Assembly: GCF_000170795.1 (NCBI RefSeq)
Contig: NZ_ABCM01000005.1
Span: 124,001-188,000, forward strand
Direction: 5' to 3'
Source of the DNA: Pedobacter sp. BAL39
Lineage (GTDB): Bacteria > Bacteroidota > Bacteroidia > Sphingobacteriales > Sphingobacteriaceae
DNA: 64,000 nt
Shown: positions 38,028 through 47,670 of the stretch, one piece after another
Numbering within the stretch: position 1 is the stretch's first letter
Layout of the letters: each line of letters begins with the position of its first letter
The notes under the pieces: model-generated
Database searches by the model: none
What the model was told of the DNA's origin: nothing
What the model saw: the letters and a program-made list of their open reading frames with translations, nothing else
Made by a program: the position numbers and the translations under genes

Positions 38028-38120
38028 TTATTGAAGTATTAATTTGTAAAATTAATGATTTTCCTTCTTAGTTTAACAACAAAATACCTTACTTTGTACT
38101 TCTATTCTACAAAATACTGC

Positions 38121-40049
38121 ATGGAAGACTTTACCCGTCCATTATTACCGAACATAAACTATCCTGCTGATTTAAAGCAGTATAAAGAAGAAGACCTCGA
38201 ACAAATCTGCCAGGAGTTAAGACAATACATCATTGATGTAGTTAGCACCAATGGCGGGCACTTTGGCGCAAGTCTTGGTGTAGTGGAACTCACTGTTGCC
38301 CTCCATTATGCACTCAATACACCCTACGACAAACTGGTTTGGGATGTTGGACATCAGGCTTATGGACACAAAATTCTGACAGGCAGAAAATCAGTATTTC
38401 ATACCAACCGCATTCTTAATGGCATCAGTGGCTTTCCGAAGATCAGTGAAAGCGAATATGATACCTTTGGTGTTGGACACTCTTCCACCTCTATTTCCGC
38501 AGCTCTGGGAATGGCCGTAGCTTCTCACTATAAGGGAGAAACTGACCGTCAGCACGTCGCTGTAATCGGGGATGGTGCGATGACTGCCGGACTTGCATTT
38601 GAGGGGCTCAACCATGCAGGCATTGAAAATTCAAACCTACTGGTCATCCTGAACGACAACTGTATGTCCATCGATCCAAATGTAGGTGCCCTGAAAGAAT
38701 ACTTAACCAGCATCACCACTTCAAAATCATACAACCGTTTCCGCGACGACATCTCGAATGCGCTCATTAAGCTTTCTGAACTTGGGCCTAATGCCCATAA
38801 GTTCGTCAAGAAAATGGAAAAAAGCATTAAAGGCACCTTGCTGAAACAAAGCAACCTGTTTGAAGCACTGAACTTCCGGTATTTCGGACCGGTAGACGGC
38901 CATGATGTGCAACGGCTCACGCAGGTCATAAAAGACCTTAAAGACATTCCGGGACCCAAGCTGCTGCACTGTGTAACAGTCAAGGGAAAAGGTTTTGCGC
39001 TCGCAGAAAAAGACCAGACCAAATGGCATGCTCCAGGTCTGTTTGATAAAATTACCGGTGAAATTAAAAAGTCTGTATCAGACAAACCGCAGCCCCCGAA
39101 ATACCAGGATGTCTTCGGACATACCCTTGTGGAACTGGCCGAAAACAACGACAAGATCGTCGGCATCACCCCTGCAATGCCTTCCGGCTCATCCATGAAC
39201 ATCATGATGAAGGCCATGCCCAACCGTGCTTTCGACGTAGGCATCGCAGAGCAGCATGCAGTTACTTTCTCTGCAGGCCTCGCCACGCAGGGACTGGTAC
39301 CCTTCTGCAACATTTACTCCAGCTTTATGCAACGTGCCTATGATCAGGTGATCCACGATGTGGCCATACAAAACCTGAATGTGGTGTTCTGCCTGGACAG
39401 GGCCGGTCTGGCCGGTGCCGATGGCGCTACCCATCATGGGGCTTATGACATGGCTTATATGCGTTCCATCCCAAACATGACGGTTGCTGCGCCAATGAAC
39501 GAAGAAGAACTCCGAAACCTGATGTATACTGCCCAGCAGGAAAACAAAGGACCCTTCTCGATTCGTTATCCGCGTGGTAACGGTGTCCTTACGGACTGGA
39601 AACGACCTTTCCATACCCTGGAAATCGGCAAGGGACGAAAAATATCCGATGGAGAAGATGTAGCCATTCTTACTATTGGCCACGTCGGAAACTTTGCTGT
39701 GGAAGCCTGTAAGGAGCTGAATAGTGAAGGGATTCATCCTGCACATTACGATCTGCGTTTCGTAAAACCCCTTGATCATGCATTGCTGCACGACGTGTTT
39801 AAAAGATATCAGACCATCATTACGGTAGAGGATGGCTGTCTGCAGGGCGGCGTAGGTAGTGCCATCATTGAGTTTATGGCAGACCATCAATATCAGGCCA
39901 AAGTGATTCGTCTGGGCATCCCTGACGACTTCATAGAACATGGCGAACAGCATGAACTATGGGCCTTATGCGGCTATGACACCAATGCCATTATCAATGC
40001 CGTGCGTAAACATGCAGTAAGCAGAACAACGAAAACCATTGCCTCATAA
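38121..40049 (+). CDS. dxs: 1-deoxy-D-xylulose-5-phosphate synthase
   Basis: Dxs is the first enzyme of the non-mevalonate (MEP) isoprenoid pathway, joining pyruvate and glyceraldehyde 3-phosphate with ThDP. From ATG 38121 the protein has 642 residues. The ThDP motif is GDGAMTAGLAFEGLNHAG ending in LNDN; the second domain has DVGIAEQHAVTFSAGLA. The frame is open 22 codons further upstream, but that stretch is hydrophobic and not family-like. TTACTTTG at 38089-38096, one mismatch from the -7 consensus, is a possible promoter box. Confidence 0.97.
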   Translation: MEDFTRPLLPNINYPADLKQYKEEDLEQICQELRQYIIDVVSTNGGHFGASLGVVELTVALHYALNTPYDKLVWDVGHQAYGHKILTGRKSVFHTNRILNGISGFPKISESEYDTFGVGHSSTSISAALGMAVASHYKGETDRQHVAVIGDGAMTAGLAFEGLNHAGIENSNLLVILNDNCMSIDPNVGALKEYLTSITTSKSYNRFRDDISNALIKLSELGPNAHKFVKKMEKSIKGTLLKQSNLFEALNFRYFGPVDGHDVQRLTQVIKDLKDIPGPKLLHCVTVKGKGFALAEKDQTKWHAPGLFDKITGEIKKSVSDKPQPPKYQDVFGHTLVELAENNDKIVGITPAMPSGSSMNIMMKAMPNRAFDVGIAEQHAVTFSAGLATQGLVPFCNIYSSFMQRAYDQVIHDVAIQNLNVVFCLDRAGLAGADGATHHGAYDMAYMRSIPNMTVAAPMNEEELRNLMYTAQQENKGPFSIRYPRGNGVLTDWKRPFHTLEIGKGRKISDGEDVAILTIGHVGNFAVEACKELNSEGIHPAHYDLRFVKPLDHALLHDVFKRYQTIITVEDGCLQGGVGSAIIEFMADHQYQAKVIRLGIPDDFIEHGEQHELWALCGYDTNAIINAVRKHAVSRTTKTIAS

Positions 40050-40072
40050 CAAGATATACACCTAAATATACC

Positions 40073-40486
40073 ATGTTAAAAACGAAAAGACGAGATTTTA
40101 TTGCCCTGGCGGGAGCCGTAATAGGCTCAGCTGTATTGGTGAACCCTCTTGATGCTTTAGCCATGATCAACCCCGGAGAAAAAAAATATGTACATCAGGT
40201 ATATTTCTGGTTGAAAAGCCCAGGAAATGAAGCCGATAAAACCAAGCTAACCGAAGGACTCAGAACCCTGGCCTCCATCAAGCTGATCCAACAGATCCAC
40301 ATTGGTCTTCCTGCAAAAACAGAACGACCGGTCATCGACCGTTCGTATGCCTTGTCCCTGTTACTGATCTTCAACAACCAAAAGGACCAGGAAGCTTACC
40401 AGACGCACCCCACACACCTTGAGTTCGTCAAAAAATACTCCGCACTTTGGGAACGTGTACAGATTTACGACTCAGAAGACGTATAG
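40073..40486 (+). CDS. Dabb-family protein with Tat-like signal
   Basis: The 137-residue protein begins with a twin-arginine signal, KRRDFIAL and a hydrophobic run ending LDALA (about residue 30). The mature part is a stress-responsive alpha/beta barrel (Dabb) domain: HQVYFWLKSPGNEADK at the start and the PTHLEFVKKYSALW end. The function of exported Dabb proteins is unknown. It follows dxs by 23 bases. It converges with the next kinase gene with only three bases between stop codons. Confidence 0.82.
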   Translation: MLKTKRRDFIALAGAVIGSAVLVNPLDALAMINPGEKKYVHQVYFWLKSPGNEADKTKLTEGLRTLASIKLIQQIHIGLPAKTERPVIDRSYALSLLLIFNNQKDQEAYQTHPTHLEFVKKYSALWERVQIYDSEDV

Positions 40487-40489
40487 AAA

Positions 40490-43306
40490 TCACTGCTCCG
40501 CATAAGGAACAGGTTTCAGCCACTTCTTAAATACTGCAGCAATTTCCTCTTCCAGAACTGGCTTCGCCAGAAAATCATTCATGCCTGATTCCAGGCATTT
40601 TTCTTTTTCGCCCTTTACATTTCCCGCTGTAAGTGCCACTATGGGCACATGCATCAGCTTGTCAGATCTGCGGATTTGCACCGCAGCCTCATATCCATTC
40701 ATCTCCGGCATCTGGATGTCCATCAGAATGATGTCCGGTGGTGTATCCACACATTGCTCCAGGCACTCCAGGCCATTCAAAGCCTCCCTGATGATGCAGT
40801 TGGGTACAATCCTTCTCACAATGGTTTTCGCCAGCAGCATATTGATGATGTTATCCTCGGCAATCAAAACATGAATGGCCTTCTCATCGCCACGCTCTTC
40901 CGCAACATCATGCACAGCAATCTTTTTCCTTGTTTTTTTGAGCGGCAGTATACCCGGGTTTTCTTCATAACCAACCCTCAGACGCAAGTCAAAATAAAAG
41001 GTACTTCCTTTTCCGGGACTGCTTTTCACCTGTAGTTTACTACCCATCAAACCAAGTAGCTGATTGGAGATAGTGAGCCCCAGGCCAGTTCCTCCATATC
41101 TTTTTGTCGTATAGCCATCCTCCTGGGAGAAAGCCTCAAAAATCTGCCCCTGTTTATCCAGCTTGATCCCAATTCCGGTATCCCTGACTTCAAAACGGAA
41201 TACAAAGTGACCGGAGTCCTTGACACCCACGAATTTAATTTTCAGCTCAATCTGCCCATGATCTGTAAACTTGACCGCATTGCCGAGCAAATTAATCAGC
41301 ACCTGCCTCAACCGTAAAGAGTCCGCATAAATATACGGTGGCAAATCACCAGGAATGCTAAAAAGCACTTTAAGGTCTTTGCTTTGAGCCTGGAATGTAA
41401 TGATATTTACAGCCTGATTGCCGAGTTCATAGAGGTTACAGCTTTCAATATCGAGCTCCAGCTTTCCGGATTCTATTTTGGAAAAGTCAAGAATATCGTT
41501 AATGATGCCTAGCAGCGCATTAGCAGACTCATTCGCAATGCGGAGATACTGTTCCTGCACAGGACTCAGCTTTGTCTTCAAAACGAGGTCGGTGAACCCA
41601 ATGACCCCATTCAGCGGAGTCCTGATCTCATGGCTCATATTGGCCAGAAATTCCGACTTCGCCATGCTGGCCTGCTCAGCAAGTTCTTTTGCTTTCTTTA
41701 ATTCCGTACGTTGTTTGGTGTGCTCATGAATATTTTGGAAGGTCCCATAAATTTTCCTGCATTTCCCATCTTTAAATTCTGCATTCCCCAACACCTTGAC
41801 CCACATCTGACGTCCCTTAGCCGTCACAATGACCAGCTCAAGATCCCAGGATTTCCCCTCACTGATCGCATCCCGGAATGCTTGTACAATCTGTACCCGA
41901 TGTGCTTCATCACGGTAAAAGCTCACCGTGTTTTCTTTGTTGGGTATAAAATCAGGCCCCACCTCATGGATGGCCCTGGTCACATCACTCCAGGTTACCT
42001 CTCTGCTGACAGGGTCGTAATCCCAGCCACCAATCTGAGCTACATAATTGGTCTGCTCCAGTAGTTTTTTTGTCTTTTTCAACGTTTGTTCCAACCGGTG
42101 TTTTTCAGTGATATCAATGGAGTTACCAATAATATACGGCTGTCCCTGAAGGTCTCTTTCCACTACGTTTTTGTACAACAATACCCGGTCTGTCCCATCC
42201 TTATGCAGAATGGTCATCAGCCCTGAAGCAATACCATTCTCAATAATATCCTTTAAGTAGGAAACTACCATAGGATGGTGACCTGAAGGGATGAGGTCGT
42301 AAAGGCTCATCAGCGACAGCTCTTCAGGTGTATAACCCAGGATCTCCGACGCCGTATTGTTCACAGAGATAAACTTACCCTCGGGATCGTGCGTACACAT
42401 CAGTCCCTGCGAATTGTCAAAGAATGACCTCAGGTTGTTTTCGCTGGCCTTCAGCTGTTCATCACGAAGGTTTTCTTCGGTCACATCACGAGCAATACCG
42501 AAAATACTTGACGATCCCGGCTCCGGCGTAGCAGTCCATTGCAATGCCCTGTAATCTCCTTTGGCTGTAAGAAACCTCACGGTGAAATTTTGGGTTGTAT
42601 GTCCGTCACCAAGCTTTTTCAGCTCCGCAGTGTTTGCTTCAAGATCATCCGGATGTGACATATCCAGAAAACTATTGTTCAGCAGATATTCCGTGGACCA
42701 ACCCAGGATCCGCTCAAAGGAAGGGTTTACTTTTTTGAAAAAGCCATCAGTACCGGCGATACAGATCATGTCGCTCGACAAGCGGTAAAGCTTATCAAAA
42801 TAAATGTGTTCCTGACGCTCACGCTGTGTCACAATCAGGCCCATGGCTTCTTCTGACAACAAGGTCAACGCCCGCCTTTGTGCATCGCCCAGGCACTTTA
42901 CATCTGGGCTGAGGACGCATATAGAGCCAATGGCATGACCATTGGGGTCAATCAGTGGTGCACCTGCATAGAAACGGATGTTGGGTTCATGGACCACAAA
43001 AGGATTCCCACTGAAGCGGTCGTCCAACCTGGCATCTTGAATTTCAAAGATATCCTTCCCAAGAATGGTATATTGGCAGAAAGCAGTTTCCCGTGGCACC
43101 TCGGTGAAATGTACACCGATCTTTGCCTTAAACCATTGCCTTTTTTCATCCAGCAGGGTGACCATGGCTACAGGTACGCCGCAGATTAAAGATGCCAGCT
43201 CTGCGATCCTTTCGAATTCAGAATCAACCCCTGAGTCTAAGATATGGTAGCTCCGCAAAGCATTCAATCTTTCCTTTTCTTTAGACGGCAGAGCTGGTAT
43301 TTTCAT
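40490..43306 (-). CDS. Hybrid histidine kinase: GAF-PAS-PAS-PAS-HisKA-HATPase-REC
   Basis: At 938 residues it has the same plan as the kinase at 33973-36738: GAF (about 20-165), three PAS domains, phosphoacceptor His near 557 in ANMSHEIRTPLNG, ATPase domain with GTGLGLT, and receiver with Asp near 861 in LMDIQMPEM. Both start with a closely similar GAF segment (residues near LNALRSYHILD here and LRALREYNILD there). No membrane helix is visible. They probably arose by duplication. The output partner of either kinase is not in the window. Confidence 0.93.
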   Translation of the reverse strand: MKIPALPSKEKERLNALRSYHILDSGVDSEFERIAELASLICGVPVAMVTLLDEKRQWFKAKIGVHFTEVPRETAFCQYTILGKDIFEIQDARLDDRFSGNPFVVHEPNIRFYAGAPLIDPNGHAIGSICVLSPDVKCLGDAQRRALTLLSEEAMGLIVTQRERQEHIYFDKLYRLSSDMICIAGTDGFFKKVNPSFERILGWSTEYLLNNSFLDMSHPDDLEANTAELKKLGDGHTTQNFTVRFLTAKGDYRALQWTATPEPGSSSIFGIARDVTEENLRDEQLKASENNLRSFFDNSQGLMCTHDPEGKFISVNNTASEILGYTPEELSLMSLYDLIPSGHHPMVVSYLKDIIENGIASGLMTILHKDGTDRVLLYKNVVERDLQGQPYIIGNSIDITEKHRLEQTLKKTKKLLEQTNYVAQIGGWDYDPVSREVTWSDVTRAIHEVGPDFIPNKENTVSFYRDEAHRVQIVQAFRDAISEGKSWDLELVIVTAKGRQMWVKVLGNAEFKDGKCRKIYGTFQNIHEHTKQRTELKKAKELAEQASMAKSEFLANMSHEIRTPLNGVIGFTDLVLKTKLSPVQEQYLRIANESANALLGIINDILDFSKIESGKLELDIESCNLYELGNQAVNIITFQAQSKDLKVLFSIPGDLPPYIYADSLRLRQVLINLLGNAVKFTDHGQIELKIKFVGVKDSGHFVFRFEVRDTGIGIKLDKQGQIFEAFSQEDGYTTKRYGGTGLGLTISNQLLGLMGSKLQVKSSPGKGSTFYFDLRLRVGYEENPGILPLKKTRKKIAVHDVAEERGDEKAIHVLIAEDNIINMLLAKTIVRRIVPNCIIREALNGLECLEQCVDTPPDIILMDIQMPEMNGYEAAVQIRRSDKLMHVPIVALTAGNVKGEKEKCLESGMNDFLAKPVLEEEIAAVFKKWLKPVPYAEQ

Positions 43307-43354
43307 ATGGTTATTGAGTAGGTCAACAGGCGGTTTAGATCCGCGCCCGTAAAT

Positions 43355-44776
43355 TTAACTCAATAAATGTGGTCTTTCTTTATAAGTTTTCCAAAGAAAT
43401 TCTCCAAATATGGTATTTGTCCATGCAAACCATGACCTGCTGAACTTTTTGGGATCATTTTTATGAAAAGATTCGTGCATAAAACCAGTATCAGCATGCG
43501 TTGACTGCAACATTTTGATACATTGCTTGATTTCTTCTTCACTTGAACTCGTCAATCCTCTGGCAATGATCGCCATTGGCCAGATCATGTCCTTTCCAAC
43601 ATGCGGTCCGCCAATACCTTCGCCTGCCGTTCCTTTATAATAGAAAGGGTTGCCCTCTACAGAAAGGATCATCTTACGGGTATTCTGATAAATCGCATCA
43701 TCCTTTGAAACGGCACCCAGGTAAGGCAGTGCAAGCAAACTAGGAATATTAGCATCATCCATAAGGAGCACGCTACCCATACCATTCACCTCAAAGGCAT
43801 ACACTTTACCGAAGTCAGGATGATCTACAATGGCGTGTTTCTTCAATGCCGCTTCTACCTCTGCAGCAAGCGCATCCATTTCAGCTGCCACTTGCTCATC
43901 TGCCTTAATTGCCCGGAAAATTTCTGAAGCCTGCCTTAAACTGGTAACAGCAAAAAAGTTGGAGGGAACCAGGAAAGAGAATACACTGGAATCGTCACTC
44001 GGCCTGAATGATGAACAGATCAAACCTACTGGTTTTATCGGATAACCAAACCCGTGCATCGGCAAGCTGTCGGTCGGATTGGCCGCCTGACGCTGGAAAT
44101 GATAAGGACCATCGTTTTCTTTACGCTGCTGTTCTTTGAAGGTTTTCAGGATCAGCTTTACTGCCGACTGCCATTCTGCATCAAATGGAGTTGTATCTTT
44201 TGTTTCCTTCCAGTAATGGTAAGCTAACCTGACCGGGTAACATAATGAGTCGATCTCCCATTTACGCTCATGCACACCTGGCTTCATGTCGGTAAGGTCA
44301 GTTCCCCACTCACCTACTTTATTTGGATCACCGTAGAAAGCATTCGCATAAGGATCTTTAAGGATACATTTCACCTGGTGGTTGATGACTCCGCGCACCA
44401 GTTTCTTCAATGGTTTATCCTGCTGCAGAAAAGGAAGGTATGGCCATACCTGAGCGGTACTGTCACGCAGCCACATAGCGTCAATATCTCCGGTAATCAC
44501 ATAAGTATCAGGCCTGCCACTAGGCTCTGTATACGTTACGGTTGTGTCCAGTGTGTTCGGGAAGCAGTTGTTAAATAACCAGGCAAGCTCCTTATTTTTC
44601 ACTTTAGCTCCGAATTCCTTAATGGCACTTTCTACAGCTTTACTCGTAAAATGACGCTTGTCTGCAGCCACCCTAACCACAGGAAAAGCCGGATCTGCGG
44701 CAAAAGCCACCAGGTCACTTGCCATCAGTCCTGCACTCAGAATGCCTGCTTTTTGAATAAATGATCTTCTTTTCAT
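43355..44776 (-). CDS. GH125 family exo-alpha-mannosidase
   Basis: The 473-residue protein begins with KRRSFIQKAG, a twin-arginine signal, with cleavage near VAFAAD. The body has the GH125 (DUF1237) signature GDIDAMWLRDSTAQVWPY, and FYGDPNKVGEWGTD, HERKWEIDSLCYP and a C-terminal HESFHKNDP. Known members are metal-independent exo-alpha-1,6-mannosidases. It probably trims mannans or glycoprotein N-glycans in the periplasm. The patatin-barrel gene lies 143 bases upstream on the same strand; a link is not obvious. Confidence 0.92.
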   Translation of the reverse strand: MKRRSFIQKAGILSAGLMASDLVAFAADPAFPVVRVAADKRHFTSKAVESAIKEFGAKVKNKELAWLFNNCFPNTLDTTVTYTEPSGRPDTYVITGDIDAMWLRDSTAQVWPYLPFLQQDKPLKKLVRGVINHQVKCILKDPYANAFYGDPNKVGEWGTDLTDMKPGVHERKWEIDSLCYPVRLAYHYWKETKDTTPFDAEWQSAVKLILKTFKEQQRKENDGPYHFQRQAANPTDSLPMHGFGYPIKPVGLICSSFRPSDDSSVFSFLVPSNFFAVTSLRQASEIFRAIKADEQVAAEMDALAAEVEAALKKHAIVDHPDFGKVYAFEVNGMGSVLLMDDANIPSLLALPYLGAVSKDDAIYQNTRKMILSVEGNPFYYKGTAGEGIGGPHVGKDMIWPMAIIARGLTSSSEEEIKQCIKMLQSTHADTGFMHESFHKNDPKKFSRSWFAWTNTIFGEFLWKTYKERPHLLS

Positions 44777-44919
44777 TTTTTAATATTTGGTTTTAAATTA
44801 CGCTAAAAATTGAACGACTCCCTTCAAAGTATCGGATTTGATACGCTGACCGGGGGGCCGCAACTCAAAGGTCAAAAACGAAGATAGGAAAGATTAAATA
44901 GTTTTAGCAACTATAAAAA

Positions 44920-47277
44920 TCAAAACTTGAAGCCTATCGACAAATACATTCGCCAGTTGTTCCGCTCGAATCCGTTGGTCTTGCCGACGGCAAAGTTAAT
45001 GGGTCCGATGAAAGAAAGATAACCCAGCTTTGCACCATAACCAAAAAGGTAATCGTCATCAAAGGACACATTGAAGGGATTTAGTCCTCTGTTTTCCCAG
45101 CCCAGGTTTACCTGCGGGCTCAGATAGAGGTTCCCACCGATGTGGTACTGTACCGCCAAACCGAAAGCGCTAAAGTTAGCTGCAGCAAACTCCGCCCGCT
45201 TCAGGCCAATAAAGCTGACCTGCGCCAACTCCTGACGGGGCTCGATCCCGCCAAGGCTAAACTTTGCATTTTCAAAAAGATAACCAGATCCGTCAATACC
45301 ATATTTTGACGTGCTATTGAATCCCCAGGAAGCACCCAGCTGCAAAGAAAGCTGCCTGCTGATGCGCTTGACGAAGGTCTCCGTCAGATAAAACCGCAGC
45401 ACATTGCCTGGAAGACCATCTGTAGGATTCAGAAAATCGTAAATCGCCTGTCCATTTACATCGCCCAACTCCGGGGTCCTTGTGGTCAGCCTGTTGTTCA
45501 CAAGATACTTGAGTTGCAAGGCCAGCACATTTCCACGCCTCGGAAAATAGGCATTGTCGAGCGTATTCTGCCTGAAAGTCAGCTGAAGTGCTTCATTGCT
45601 ATGGCTATAGATTGTCCGGATGTCCTCCCCTTCACCAAAAATACGCTTGAACACGTTCGGCCCCCGCTTGATCGCTTCCTCTTCATGGCTTAGGCCAATA
45701 CTCAATGCGCTGGAACGTCCGATGCTGTAACCCAGCGAAAGCTCTGAAGTCAGCATATTGTTGAAATAACTGTTATCGGCGATGATCCTATACAAAAGCG
45801 AATTGTTCTGCAATGCCTGGTAATTAAATGCCGCCTTCAACCAAAACCTGTTCTTCTGGCCCAGAAACTTATAGTAATCCAGCCGTGCCTTAAACCGTTC
45901 CGAAAGGTCCAGCGTAGCTACCAGCCTCGATTTCTCCAGCAGCACATTTCGATAGGTATAATTGACCATCAATCCTGCAGATTGTTCTGTATCATAGTGA
46001 ACAGCGGCTTTGAAAACCCCTGGCTTGCCCAGCTTCAGTCTGACATTCATATTCAATCCTGTATCAGCACTATTCTCAAAAGTATAATATACCTTATCAT
46101 AAAACTGCGTTCCGTATAAATTTTCTATCCCCTCGTTGACCTCCCTTACCGGGTATGCCTTCCCACTGCGGAGTTTCATTCTTGAGGCCGCCAGTTCTTC
46201 CATCCTCTGATCTTGTAGCGGCTCCCCTTTATCATCCTGATAATTAATGTTCAGGATAGGCAGTATCGGATCCTGCAGCGGCGCCCTTACCGGCTCATCA
46301 TCATATTTTTTCTGGTCTTCCGCGATTCTGATCAGTTCGGGAAGATATTTGCGTGCTTCCCGCTCACCAATCGCAATGATCTCATCATCGTGAAAAAATT
46401 CAGCCGCAGAGTAGTCGGCAAGTGCCGCAGTGAAATCAACAAAAACATCTGTCAGCTTTTGTTGTTCCTTTGCATCGGCAACAGACCGAAAAGCATAGGT
46501 CTGGTACAATACACGCATAGGATTATCCATCTCCTTTTCTTTGTATAACCTAAAGCCTGTATAACCACCAATGATCACATCTGCTCCCATATCTTTTACT
46601 TCCTGAACCGGGAAATTGCGGTCCAGTCCGCCATCTACCAATAATCTCCCGTCAATATAAACCGGGGTAAATGCACCAGGTATTGCCATCGTTGCGCGCA
46701 ATGCCAACGGTAAAGATCCTTTCTCCTGCAGGACCAGTTCTCCGTTAACAATGTCTGAGGTGGTAATTCTTACCGGGATAGGCAACTTACTGAAGTCGGA
46801 AATATGTTTCGCAGGATAAGTTAAAGTGTTGAGCACTTCAGAAAGATATTGCCCGTCGATCAACGCTCCTGGCAGCCGTGGTTTCCCGGCGACCAGCGGA
46901 AATTCAATCATGTAATTGTCGTATTCGTCTTTTTCTTCAATATTGATGTGGTGTAGTGGCACTTTATTACTCAACACACGGCGCCAGTTGATTTCCAGCG
47001 CCTTTTTCTTCAATGTATCCGGAGTATAACCCATGGCATACAAAGTTCCGAAAATAGCTCCGGCGCTTGTTCCCGAGATGTAATCGATTTTGATGCCTAA
47101 AGAATCGATTAGCTTCAGCAAGCCGATGTGTGCAAGCCCCTTTGCCCCTCCACCACTTAAGGCGAGTCCTACTTTGGGACGCTTTTTCCCCGCAGGAGAT
47201 TGTCCAAAGGTACCTGTGCTGAACAACAGGGAAGAGCAGACCAGTATCGTCAGGAAAAGTATCAACAGCTTCGGCAT
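44920..47277 (-). CDS. Patatin-like phospholipase fused to a BamA-like outer-membrane barrel
   Basis: From ATG 47277 the protein has 785 residues. A signal peptide (cleavage near TFGQS) precedes a patatin domain: oxyanion loop SGGGAKGLAHIG at 41-52, nucleophile Ser71 in GTSAG, and catalytic Asp in VDGGLDRNFP near 217. A POTRA-like segment follows, then a barrel of aromatic strands from about residue 400 to a terminal Phe (YLSIGFKF). This is the plan of type Vd (PlpD-like) patatin autotransporters, which occur without a separate partner. TTG at 47283 would add two residues. Lipid specificity and surface exposure are inferred. Confidence 0.9.
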   Translation of the reverse strand: MPKLLILFLTILVCSSLLFSTGTFGQSPAGKKRPKVGLALSGGGAKGLAHIGLLKLIDSLGIKIDYISGTSAGAIFGTLYAMGYTPDTLKKKALEINWRRVLSNKVPLHHINIEEKDEYDNYMIEFPLVAGKPRLPGALIDGQYLSEVLNTLTYPAKHISDFSKLPIPVRITTSDIVNGELVLQEKGSLPLALRATMAIPGAFTPVYIDGRLLVDGGLDRNFPVQEVKDMGADVIIGGYTGFRLYKEKEMDNPMRVLYQTYAFRSVADAKEQQKLTDVFVDFTAALADYSAAEFFHDDEIIAIGEREARKYLPELIRIAEDQKKYDDEPVRAPLQDPILPILNINYQDDKGEPLQDQRMEELAASRMKLRSGKAYPVREVNEGIENLYGTQFYDKVYYTFENSADTGLNMNVRLKLGKPGVFKAAVHYDTEQSAGLMVNYTYRNVLLEKSRLVATLDLSERFKARLDYYKFLGQKNRFWLKAAFNYQALQNNSLLYRIIADNSYFNNMLTSELSLGYSIGRSSALSIGLSHEEEAIKRGPNVFKRIFGEGEDIRTIYSHSNEALQLTFRQNTLDNAYFPRRGNVLALQLKYLVNNRLTTRTPELGDVNGQAIYDFLNPTDGLPGNVLRFYLTETFVKRISRQLSLQLGASWGFNSTSKYGIDGSGYLFENAKFSLGGIEPRQELAQVSFIGLKRAEFAAANFSAFGLAVQYHIGGNLYLSPQVNLGWENRGLNPFNVSFDDDYLFGYGAKLGYLSFIGPINFAVGKTNGFERNNWRMYLSIGFKF

Positions 47278-47380
47278 ATACAATCTTGAGATGAAAATTA
47301 TAAATATCTGATTTTTTCAGGAATCTCCAGCATATTAAAAACTTCACAGTCATACACATGCAGGATAATTGAAAAAATAA

Positions 47381-47411
47381 TTTGTCAAAAGGCGATAAAA
47401 TTATACTTTTG
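47381..47411 (+). promoter_or_regulatory. Promoter of tRNA-Thr
   Basis: TTTG at 47381-47384, a 19-base spacer and TACTTTTG at 47404-47411 form a perfect -33/-7 match to the Bacteroidetes consensus. Start of transcription is about 47417, some 38 bases before the mature tRNA 5' end. Confidence 0.85.
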
Positions 47412-47424
47412 TGGCCTTGCCAGA

Positions 47425-47444
47425 CGTCAGCATTACTGCTGACG
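47425..47444 (+). other. Hairpin in the 5' leader of tRNA-Thr
   Basis: CGTCAGC (47425-47431) and GCTGACG (47438-47444) form a perfect 7-bp stem with loop ATTACT. It lies between the predicted transcript start and the tRNA, ten bases before the mature 5' end. It has no T run. It may guide RNase P or other 5' processing, or hold the leader apart from the tRNA fold. Confidence 0.7.
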
Positions 47445-47454
47445 CGTAAAAGAA

Positions 47455-47527
<73 letters not shown>

Positions 47528-47538
47528 CTCCCAGAAAA

Positions 47539-47566
47539 GGAGCACTTTAAAAAGTGCTCCTTTTTT
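47539..47566 (+). terminator. Terminator of tRNA-Thr
   Basis: GGAGCACTTT (47539-47548) pairs perfectly with AAAGTGCTCC (47551-47560) around a two-base loop and is followed by TTTTTT (47561-47566). A textbook intrinsic terminator 11 bases past the tRNA. Confidence 0.95.
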
Positions 47567-47670
47567 GATTGCTGATTTTTTTAGCGCGGTTTTAGTCACG
47601 GCCAAGATTCAGGATCCTTTCTTTAATTTTCAGGAATTTACAAAAAAATGGTTTTACCGCAGCGTTCAAA

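Noticed and set aside
38055..38120. 22-codon extension of dxs
   Set aside because: Hydrophobic and not family-like; it also covers the promoter-like TTACTTTG.
38549..39953. Two 254-codon minus-strand frames opposite dxs
   Set aside because: Dxs motifs cover the whole region on the plus strand; the opposite products are Ser/Thr/Arg-rich and lack motifs.
44898..44914. Weak hairpin ATAGTT/AACTAT after the patatin gene
   Set aside because: Only six AT pairs with little T run; not enough for a terminator call.
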